DNA of 32,699 nt from Gammaproteobacteria bacterium (GTDB lineage Bacteria > Pseudomonadota > Gammaproteobacteria > Eutrophobiales > Eutrophobiaceae): assembly GCA_021773245.1 (NCBI GenBank), contig JAJFKK010000009.1:1-32699 (forward strand). Direction: 5' to 3'. The notes beneath the pieces were generated by a model that ran no database searches, had not been told where the DNA came from, and saw nothing but the letters and a program-made list of their open reading frames with translations. Positions within the stretch are counted from its first letter, which is position 1. Each line of letters begins with the position of its first letter. The position numbers and the translations under genes were made by a program. Shown here piece by piece: positions 1 to 7,204 of this stretch.

Positions 1-96
1 TAAAAACCAAGGATACTGTTCATCCTTACTATCAGCAGGATTGCCGTCAATCGCATGAATGTTCGATTGTGTAATGTCCATCGTTGCTTGTTGCAT
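1..96 (-). CDS. 5' end of an unidentified protein (partial, runs off window), MQQATMDITQSNIHAIDGNPADSKDEQYPWFL...
   Basis: Open minus-strand frame from ATG (cat at 94-96) with an AAGGTGA Shine-Dalgarno-like sequence a few nt upstream; no family recognised. Confidence 0.5.
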   Translation of the reverse strand, partial: MQQATMDITQSNIHAIDGNPADSKDEQYPWFL

Positions 97-483
97 ATCA
101 ATCACCTTCTTTTATAGCTTGTTGCCCATTGGCAATATGAAACTAATATATACCTAGTAGCGACAAGACATCAAGTATAATTTGATATAAAACAATAGTT
201 TATAGGATATAATTAATGTTAAAAATTATATATATTAATATAAAGATACTTTATCCTATTGTTTTTATTAAATTTATTAATGCTTTATGAGATAAAACAC
301 AAAAAATTCTACCAGAGAATAATCCAACGATATATGGAAATAAACGTTGATGAAAAATAAGAAAAAATAGAAAAATAACTAAATTAGTTGCATCAAAAAC
401 AAATGTTATCATTACCGCTACTGAACCAAAGCAGTCATAAAGGTTAATAAATAATTGTTACGATGATGAAACCTATGCTGTCG

Positions 484-594
484 TTATAAGTAGCTTTTTA
501 AGATTTTTTTAACTTGATTTCGACCAGCTTTCTTTGCTGTATACATAGCCGAATCAGCTGCTTCCAATAAATCTTGATCGGTTTGAGCATGTTT
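484..594 (-). pseudogene. Remnant of a GGDEF (diguanylate cyclase) domain C-terminus
   Basis: Minus strand reads TKHAQTDQDLLEAADSAMYTAKKAGRNQVKKILKSYL*, matching the conserved GGDEF tail (ADxAxYxAKxxGRN). An in-frame TAA lies immediately upstream and no intact GGDEF core is present. Confidence 0.7.
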
Positions 595-761
595 CGTTTA
601 ACATGTAGGTTTACTCGTTAGCACCATTTATGCCACTTGGAACCAGGCGCTAGCTATCAAGAAATTCTATAAATATCAATGTAACATCTACCTAATTCTT
701 AAGATATTGTAATTTTCACTTTTTTCCCATACGCAGAACATTCAAAAGACAGTTTTTAATT

Positions 762-852
762 TGGCGGAGAGAGAGGGATTCGAACCCTCGATACGCGGTT
801 AGCGTATACACACTTTCCAGGCGTGCGCCTTCAGCCACTCGGCCACCTCTCC
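762..852 (-). tRNA. tRNA-Ser (anticodon GGA)
   Basis: Minus strand GGAGAGGTGGCCGAGTGG...CTGGAAAG...GGGTTCGAATCCCTCTCTCTCCGCCA: 7-bp acceptor stem, GGTTCGAATCC T-loop, long class II variable arm, GGA anticodon, encoded CCA. Confidence 0.96.
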
Positions 853-920
853 GTTACTCACCTATCAGGCGGATGCGCAGGTTAATGAATAAATGTTACT
901 GATGCAACGAATTGCTGGAT

Positions 921-1328
921 TTAAAGCCTTTGTGACTGATTTTTTGATTTGGCTTTTTGTAGATGTGTTATTAAATTGATTTCGCCACGACTAAGATCAC
1001 ACGTGGATAGCATTTCATCTTCTGATGCACCGCGATTGAATAGTGCAATAGCCTGTTTATAGCCACCATTACCTGGTTCAGCTATTTCAAGTTTATCCTG
1101 ACGTTCAGTCATATTTTGAAATTGATATTGATGAGAATGTAATTTTTCTGAAATACCACGACTGCAGGAAAGCAAAGCACTTAGCTCTTCATTTAATTGA
1201 TTTATCTTTTTATGTTGAACATGTGTTTGCTGACGCAAACGCATTGTTGAAACAATGAGTATTGTAACCACACCACATAAAAATAGAGGCAACAAATTAT
1301 ATAGCAGTTCTATGTTTGTAAAATTCAT
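921..1328 (-). CDS. DUF2802-like protein, N-terminal TM segment
   Basis: C-terminal GASEDEMLSTCDLSRGEINLITHL resembles DUF2802; position downstream of cheW fits the arrangement known in Pseudomonas-type che clusters. Confidence 0.7.
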   Translation of the reverse strand: MNFTNIELLYNLLPLFLCGVVTILIVSTMRLRQQTHVQHKKINQLNEELSALLSCSRGISEKLHSHQYQFQNMTERQDKLEIAEPGNGGYKQAIALFNRGASEDEMLSTCDLSRGEINLITHLQKAKSKNQSQRL

Positions 1329-1452
1329 CTCATTACCTTTTTAATATTAATACAAAGTAACAGTCGGTATATCGTCCTTGGTATACCCTATGACAGAGAC
1401 ACATCATATTCTATTACTATAGCTACTCTTCCTGAGTAAAACTTTTTGCCAT

Positions 1453-1614
1453 TCATATATATTCGTTTACGTGAATTGAATCGCCACCTTCTTCCTTCTG
1501 CGGCAATTCTTTGCCCTTCTTTTTTTTATCTTGTTCCTTTTTAGCCGGATCTTTATTCACCGCTCTTACAGGAATAGTTTGTATCCGTGGTTTTATTGCA
1601 CTCGGCTCAGACAT
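1453..1614 (-). CDS. Small basic protein, 53 aa: MSEPSAIKPRIQTIPVRAVNKDPAKKEQDKKKKGKELPQKEEGGDSIHVNEYI
   Basis: Intact ATG-to-TGA frame (below the track's length cutoff), 15 bp downstream of the cheW stop on the same strand; strong charge bias, Lys-rich centre. Confidence 0.55.
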   Translation of the reverse strand: MSEPSAIKPRIQTIPVRAVNKDPAKKEQDKKKKGKELPQKEEGGDSIHVNEYI

Positions 1615-1629
1615 TAATCTACATGGGTA

Positions 1630-2121
1630 CTAAAACCCACTCACTGCATCTAATTCACTTTCGGTCAACATCTTGTCAACATCGATCAGAATTAATATAT
1701 CATCATCACGACTATGTACACCTTGTATGTATTTAGAACTTTCGTTGTCATCACCAAGGTTTGGTGTTTTTTCAATCTGGGATTCGCTTAAGTTTACGAC
1801 TTCCGCAACACTATCAACCAGCATACCGATTACTTGACTATCAACTTCGGTAATAATAATCCGAGTCGAATCATCAGCTTCTCTCTGAAAAAGTCCAAAT
1901 CGATTTCGAGTATCGATAACGGTAACAACATTACCGCGTAGATTAATAATACCCATTACATAACTAGGCGCTCCGGGAACAGGTGCAATTTCAGGTAAAC
2001 GTAATACTTCTTGAACTTGCATTACATTGATACCGTAAATCTCTTCATCCAATTTAAATGTAACCCATTGAATGACTTCATCACTTACATTACTACTCTG
2101 GCTACTCATCGTTGCGCTCAT
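1630..2121 (-). CDS. cheW: Chemotaxis coupling protein CheW
   Basis: CheW domain: YGINVMQVQEVLRLPEIAPVPGAPSYVMGIINLRGNVVTVIDTRNRFGL. Confidence 0.95.
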   Translation of the reverse strand: MSATMSSQSSNVSDEVIQWVTFKLDEEIYGINVMQVQEVLRLPEIAPVPGAPSYVMGIINLRGNVVTVIDTRNRFGLFQREADDSTRIIITEVDSQVIGMLVDSVAEVVNLSESQIEKTPNLGDDNESSKYIQGVHSRDDDILILIDVDKMLTESELDAVSGF

Positions 2122-2193
2122 ACCATTTACCTCTATAACGTATGGTTATTTACTGTCAAAAATCTGTCTAAATTAATACTTGTCCTAATACTT

Positions 2194-2208
2194 GCATTAG
2201 CCATGCCA
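2194..2208 (-). promoter_or_regulatory. Possible sigma54 promoter upstream of cheW (TGGCATGGCTAATGC)
   Basis: GG-N10-GC spacing, minus strand TGGCAT-GGCTA-ATGC, about 75-85 bp upstream of the cheW ATG; weaker match than the fleS/fliK/fliL promoters. Confidence 0.4.
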
Positions 2209-2215
2209 ATGTTGA

Positions 2216-2248
2216 CTAATTATGCTCTTGAACCATAAGCATAATTAG
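2216..2248. repeat. Perfect 10-bp inverted repeat CTAATTATGC-N13-GCATAATTAG in the divergent intergenic region
   Basis: Direct reading: 2216-2225 and 2239-2248 are exact reverse complements. Confidence 0.85.
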
Positions 2249-2327
2249 CTTATTTTTCAGTATGTTAGATTAGAAATGCACTATTCAAGCCAGATGCGGT
2301 AGGATTAGGTATTGAGAGGAAGGTAAT

Positions 2328-2990
2328 ATGGCAACAAGTAAAAACTCACATACAGATAAGATAAATAAATGCTGCTCAAAATTTAAAGATGCCTTTGCAC
2401 GAATTTATCGACCCGGCATCCCACTTCAAAACTCAATTCAATATCTCACTGATTGGGTAGGCGATAAAAATAGTTTACTTGGGGCAGCAGCACTTTCTTT
2501 ATTAGTTACGATTTTTGCTTTTTCTTTATTCGCTTTTATCTTCGCCTGTATCTTTTCTGTTATCTCAACCGCAATAATATTCATCGGCGCAAAATTAATC
2601 TTTTACAAACCAATAGAATATTCTATTGACCTTGAAGGTGAAAATACGATTTTATCTTTTGTAAAAGACATTCACATTAATGGTGAAAGTGAAGTTGTTG
2701 TTCATTCTCAACCAGGCTATGGGAAAAACAAAAATACTTATGTTGTTATAGAAGTATCAAACTCAGTATCTATTCTTGATTGCCGAAATATCACCTCTGT
2801 AACAGACAAAAGTTATCGAGACATTGAAATAAAATTCTTTCACCCTGCTGAATCTGAATACGTAATAAGTGCTTCTTCGAATGAAGGCGAGGTTATTTTT
2901 GAAGTTTTAGAACAAACTGCTGAAGTTTGTCGTGTAAAATTTTCTGCTCCTATTCGCAATAAAATAAGGTTGGACTTCAAACCAAAATAA
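2328..2990 (+). CDS. Unidentified membrane protein, 220 aa: about 45-aa hydrophobic hairpin then a predicted beta-rich C-terminal domain
   Basis: Good SD (GAGAGGAAGG) 5-8 nt before the ATG; hydrophobic SLLGAAALSLLVTIFAFSLFAFIFACIFSVISTAIIFIGAKLIFY; only convincing plus-strand gene in the window. Confidence 0.8.
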   Translation: MATSKNSHTDKINKCCSKFKDAFARIYRPGIPLQNSIQYLTDWVGDKNSLLGAAALSLLVTIFAFSLFAFIFACIFSVISTAIIFIGAKLIFYKPIEYSIDLEGENTILSFVKDIHINGESEVVVHSQPGYGKNKNTYVVIEVSNSVSILDCRNITSVTDKSYRDIEIKFFHPAESEYVISASSNEGEVIFEVLEQTAEVCRVKFSAPIRNKIRLDFKPK

Positions 2991-2997
2991 GATATTT

Positions 2998-3690
2998 CTA
3001 ATACTTGTTATTTAGGGATTGAACGAAAGGCATCGCTGCTACTTGTTTTTGAATATTGTTTATATTCACTAAAGGACAAAGGTAGTCAGGAACAATACCA
3101 GAAAACGTTGGGTTATTAAAACTGGCTTTATTCCAACGTACGTTCTCAGCTTCGAGCATTACCATTTCACCAATATCATCACACGCTAAAGCATAATGAC
3201 CTTCTTCCATGACAATTACATGCTCAATATGATGTTTATCAACCTTCGTTAACTGATGATTAACTTCTGACGAACTCTCTGATATTAAGTTAAACAAATC
3301 GATAACGGCAACGGAACGTTTCCTTAAAGTTACGACGCCACGAAAAGCTTTCACTTCTAATGGCAAGCGAATTATTTTTTTATTAACTCGTTCAATATAA
3401 GAAACCGACATAGCCGGGATCATCAAACTCATGCCCGCAGACTTAACTAACAAACATTCAAATGGTTTTCTTCCCCATGAAGGAATAGAAGATTTTTCTG
3501 TTACTGTTACTTTTTCTTCTTTCCTTAATGCTGGCTCTTCAATTTCAGAAACAATAAGATCATTTAAGATTATTGACTCAAGCTTTTCTTCTGTTTCCGT
3601 TTTAATAACTTGTTCATCTGTATTTAAAAGCCCCTCTATGTATAGGCTTAGATCTAAACTGGTTTCATACTGTGTTTTATCTAGATACAT
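2998..3690 (-). CDS. parP: ParP-like CheW-domain protein (polar chemotaxis array localisation)
   Basis: C-terminal CheW-like domain (PFECLLVKSAGMSLMIPAMSVSYIERVNKKIIRLPLEVKAFRGVVTLRKRSVAVIDLFNLI) with a long N-terminal extension, directly downstream of parA. Confidence 0.8.
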   Translation of the reverse strand: MYLDKTQYETSLDLSLYIEGLLNTDEQVIKTETEEKLESIILNDLIVSEIEEPALRKEEKVTVTEKSSIPSWGRKPFECLLVKSAGMSLMIPAMSVSYIERVNKKIIRLPLEVKAFRGVVTLRKRSVAVIDLFNLISESSSEVNHQLTKVDKHHIEHVIVMEEGHYALACDDIGEMVMLEAENVRWNKASFNNPTFSGIVPDYLCPLVNINNIQKQVAAMPFVQSLNNKY

Positions 3691-3694
3691 ATAA

Positions 3695-4498
3695 TTATGC
3701 TGACTGTGGAAACTCTGGTGTCACTTCTACTGAATCTATCATTAAAAAATTAAGTAAGGTTTGATATGCTTTTACACCGCGTGAATCTGGATATAAATAT
3801 GAAGCTGGTTTTTTCATGCCACTAGCTTCACGAAATTTGGTGTCTACTGGAATATAACCTTGCCATAAACGATGATGATGTACTTTTTGTAAGTTAGAAA
3901 GACTGTCTAATGAAGCACGGGTACGACGATCAAACATTGTTGGAACGACAACGTATTCTAAATTTTGTTTACCTGTCATAGAAATCATTTTTAAGGTATT
4001 CAATATACGCTCAAGACCTTTAATAGCTAAAAATTCTGTTTGTACTGGAATAATTAATTTTTGACATGCTGCTAAAGCATTAATCATTGAAATACCTAAC
4101 GTCGGTGGACAATCGATCAATACATAATCGTAATGATTGCTGTATGGCTGAACCGCATCTTTAATAATCAAACCCATACCTTTCGTCATACCTGCTTGTC
4201 GATCCAATGAAACTAATGACGCCGACGCCGGTAATAAGTCTATATTATCAATTCCAGTACGACATAGAATTGAAGCTAGCGGTGTTCTTTTAGCACTTAT
4301 CTTCTTTTGAAATAAAGAATAAACACTTTCTTCGATTGTATCCGGGTTATACCCAAAGTAACTGGTTAAGGAACCATGTGGATCCATATCTATTAATAAT
4401 ACTTTATAACCTTTTTGTGCCAGCAAGCCTGCAACCGTTACTGCTGTCGTCGTTTTGCCCACACCACCTTTTTGATTTGCTATTGTCCAGATATTCAT
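3695..4498 (-). CDS. parC: ParA-family ATPase of the chemotaxis cluster (ParC-like)
   Basis: MNIWTIANQKGGVGKTTTAVTVAGLLAQKGYKVLLIDMDPHGS: deviant Walker A. Start placed at internal Met14 of the track ORF, whose first 13 residues overlap motB. Confidence 0.85.
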   Translation of the reverse strand: MNIWTIANQKGGVGKTTTAVTVAGLLAQKGYKVLLIDMDPHGSLTSYFGYNPDTIEESVYSLFQKKISAKRTPLASILCRTGIDNIDLLPASASLVSLDRQAGMTKGMGLIIKDAVQPYSNHYDYVLIDCPPTLGISMINALAACQKLIIPVQTEFLAIKGLERILNTLKMISMTGKQNLEYVVVPTMFDRRTRASLDSLSNLQKVHHHRLWQGYIPVDTKFREASGMKKPASYLYPDSRGVKAYQTLLNFLMIDSVEVTPEFPQSA

Positions 4499-4508
4499 AT
4501 TTATAATA

Positions 4509-5360
4509 TTAGTTAGTTTCGATTGATTCTCTTTCATCAGGTTCTGTCGGAATAATAATCATGACGCGTCTGTTTTGTTGTCGACCTTCCTTAGTTGAGT
4601 TATCTGCAATAGGTTTAAATTCAGCATAACCTGTCGCAGACATACGTTCAGGATCCATTCCTTTACGCATTAATAAATGAACTACGCTAGCTGCTCTGGC
4701 GGCTGACAGTTCCCAGTTAGAAGGAAAGACTGTCGTTTTTATAGGTTGGTCATCAGTAAACCCTTCAACCTGAATTGGATTATTAAATGTAGAAAATATC
4801 GTTGCTAAATTTGACAACACAGGGATAACTTCAGATTTTAATCTAGCAGCACCACTCGGAAATAACATTTCACTTTTAATTTCTACTTCAATTTTATTGT
4901 TAGTATTTTTAACGCTAATAAGGTCATCATCTATAAAAGGAATAAGTTCGTAACGGATATCATCAGCGATTTCTCCTATACTTTTTTTAACACGATCCAT
5001 TTCTTTAGCTGGTTCTATAATTTCATCGGTTTGTGACTCTTCTGCTGATATTTCGACTTCGTTACTATCTTCAACTTCATCTAGCTGATTCTCTCCTTCA
5101 GTTTGTCCATAAGGTATATTTTGTTCAATGGGCAATTGAATCGGTGTCGGCACGAGTGATGCGGCACCTTGCGTGTTGTCGAAAACATGGGCTAAGGAAT
5201 CTGATAAAACACGATACTTTCCTTCGCTAACTGAAGAGATTGAATACATAACAACAAAGAAAGCGAACATTAAAGTAATGAAATCAGCATAAGAAATAAG
5301 CCAACGATCATGATTAGCTTCTTCATCATGATTTCGTCGCTCACGGCGCATCGGACACAA
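4509..5360 (-). CDS. motB: Flagellar motor stator protein MotB/MotD
   Basis: N-terminal plug/TM RWLISYADFITLMFAFFVVMYSISSVSEGKYR and C-terminal OmpA-like domain (VEGFTDDQPI...NWELSAARAASVVHLL). Confidence 0.93.
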   Translation of the reverse strand: MCPMRRERRNHDEEANHDRWLISYADFITLMFAFFVVMYSISSVSEGKYRVLSDSLAHVFDNTQGAASLVPTPIQLPIEQNIPYGQTEGENQLDEVEDSNEVEISAEESQTDEIIEPAKEMDRVKKSIGEIADDIRYELIPFIDDDLISVKNTNNKIEVEIKSEMLFPSGAARLKSEVIPVLSNLATIFSTFNNPIQVEGFTDDQPIKTTVFPSNWELSAARAASVVHLLMRKGMDPERMSATGYAEFKPIADNSTKEGRQQNRRVMIIIPTEPDERESIETN

Positions 5361-5365
5361 CGCCC

Positions 5366-6106
5366 CTAGTTGATAAAGCCGTATAAACGAGATTGTATAA
5401 TGCGGGGATTATCACCTTCGGCAATACTAACAATGCCTTCAATAAGCATCTCTTTAAATTGACTTTCTTCTTGTATAACACTTTTAATTTTGTTTCCCAC
5501 TGGAATAAATAGGAGGTTTGCCATGGCAACACCATATACAGTAGCTACAAATGCAACTGCTATGCCACTTCCTAACTTGCTCGGATCAGATAGATTACCC
5601 ATAACATGAATTAAACCGAGAACCGCGCCAATAATACCGATAGTAGGCGCATAAGCGCCCATAGCTTCAAATACTTTTGCGGCTTGTAAATCAAATCGTT
5701 CTTTACTAAACAGATCAATTTCCATATTGCCCCTGATTGTTTCCGGTTCATTGCCGTCAACTAACATTTGTATGCCTCTTCGAATAAAAGGATCAGGTTC
5801 ATCACCCATCAGGTTTTCCAATCCTAATAATCCATTTCGACGTGCCACATCACTCCAATGAACAATACGTTCGATTGATTCATCAAGTGGTAAGCGAGGC
5901 GGTTTGAATACCCATACGAATAGTTTCATTGCATGTAGAAATACTGAGAGAGGTGATTGCAACATAATTGCACCAAGCGAACCGCCAAGCACAATTATTA
6001 GTGCAGGACCATTTATGAGTGTGGCAACATGTCCACCATCAAGGTATTGGCCTAGTAGTATTGCTCCAACACCAACAATGATGCCGATAATACTTAAAAT
6101 ATCCAT
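5366..6106 (-). CDS. motA: Flagellar motor stator protein MotA/MotC
   Basis: MotA/ExbB family: GAYAPTIGIIGAVLGLIHVMGNLSDPSKLGSGIAVAFVATVYGVAMANLLFIPVGNKIK. Confidence 0.93.
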   Translation of the reverse strand: MDILSIIGIIVGVGAILLGQYLDGGHVATLINGPALIIVLGGSLGAIMLQSPLSVFLHAMKLFVWVFKPPRLPLDESIERIVHWSDVARRNGLLGLENLMGDEPDPFIRRGIQMLVDGNEPETIRGNMEIDLFSKERFDLQAAKVFEAMGAYAPTIGIIGAVLGLIHVMGNLSDPSKLGSGIAVAFVATVYGVAMANLLFIPVGNKIKSVIQEESQFKEMLIEGIVSIAEGDNPRIIQSRLYGFIN

Positions 6107-6115
6107 TAGTCATTA

Positions 6116-7144
6116 TTAATGTCGTGCAAGAGAGGTTCCTATCTCATCTACTGACATTACCTTGTCTACCAGATTTTCCTTAACCACTGCCAAAGGCATA
6201 CCATAAACGACACATGAAGCTTCATCTTGTGCCCATACGGTTGCTCCTTTTTCTCTTAACAATCTGGCACCAATACAACCATCACTCCCCATACCGGTCA
6301 TAACAATGGCTAACACTCTGCCACGATAAGCTTCAGCAATGGAATTGAAGGTAATATCAACACTGGGTTTGTAAGTCGATGTGGTTGGTTCGTCTTCAAT
6401 GCTTATTGTATTACCTCGACCATTCTTTTTAAGACACATTTGTCTTCCACCAGGTGCAATATAAGCTGTGCCTGGTTTTAGCAAATCTCCGTCTTCAGCT
6501 TCTTTTACACTAATAGCACAGACTTTATCTAAACGTTCCGCAAAAGGTCCGGTAAAACTTCCTGGCATATGTTGAATCAATAAAATAGGAAGTGAATAAT
6601 TAGCCGGTAACGTTTTTAAAACTTTTTCAACTGCAACTGGCCCTCCTGTCGAGGCACCGATAACCGCTAATTGATAACCTTTTGAACTAGTAGCTGATAT
6701 TGTTCTTAATGCTGAGGGTATTTTTATAACCGATTGACTCGTTGTAGTTTTGTTTTTTGCTAATGAGTTAACTCGTTCACATAAGGTTTTAATTGCTTCT
6801 GATTTTTCGCTAGCTATATCTTCAAATTTCTTTGGTAAGAAATCAGATGCGCCTGCGTCTAACGCTTCGAATGTTGATTTTGCACCATCATAAGTTAAAG
6901 AAGAAAACATCAAGATAGGCGTTGATTTAGTTTCTCTGATTTTTTTTACTGCGCTGATTCCATCAAGTCGTGGCATTTCAATATCCATCGTAATCACGTC
7001 TGGATTTAGTTGATTCGTTTTTTCTACAGCATCCAGCCCATCAACAGCCTGACCAATAACTTCAATATTTGGATCAGCAGAAAGAAATTCAGAAATGCGT
7101 CGACGAAAAAAACTTGAGTCATCAACAATAAGAACTTTGATCAT
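6116..7144 (-). CDS. cheB: Chemotaxis methylesterase CheB
   Basis: Receiver domain (VDDSSFFRRR...DVITMDIEMPRLDG) plus CheB catalytic domain (IGASTGGP, QHMPGSFTGPFAERL, GMGSDG). Confidence 0.96.
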   Translation of the reverse strand: MIKVLIVDDSSFFRRRISEFLSADPNIEVIGQAVDGLDAVEKTNQLNPDVITMDIEMPRLDGISAVKKIRETKSTPILMFSSLTYDGAKSTFEALDAGASDFLPKKFEDIASEKSEAIKTLCERVNSLAKNKTTTSQSVIKIPSALRTISATSSKGYQLAVIGASTGGPVAVEKVLKTLPANYSLPILLIQHMPGSFTGPFAERLDKVCAISVKEAEDGDLLKPGTAYIAPGGRQMCLKKNGRGNTISIEDEPTTSTYKPSVDITFNSIAEAYRGRVLAIVMTGMGSDGCIGARLLREKGATVWAQDEASCVVYGMPLAVVKENLVDKVMSVDEIGTSLARH

Positions 7145-7204
7145 AGTAATTTTCCTTTACCCTTAATAAATCCTATAAGGCTTAATATCCATTTTATTAT
7201 ATTT

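Noticed and set aside
619-633. TGGCATAAATGGTGC (GG-N10-GC) sigma54-like match near the GGDEF remnant
   Set aside because: Poor -12 element (GTGC), inside decayed coding sequence, no gene start at a suitable distance
2011-2238. 75-aa plus-strand ORF overlapping the cheW start
   Set aside because: Mostly antisense to the conserved CheW coding region, no clear SD; covers the putative regulatory region rather than a gene
3431-3694. 87-aa plus-strand ORF opposite parP
   Set aside because: Antisense shadow of ParP, no SD or recognisable domain
5341-5535. 64-aa minus-strand ORF overlapping motA/motB
   Set aside because: Alternate frame within the motA 3' end; no conserved features
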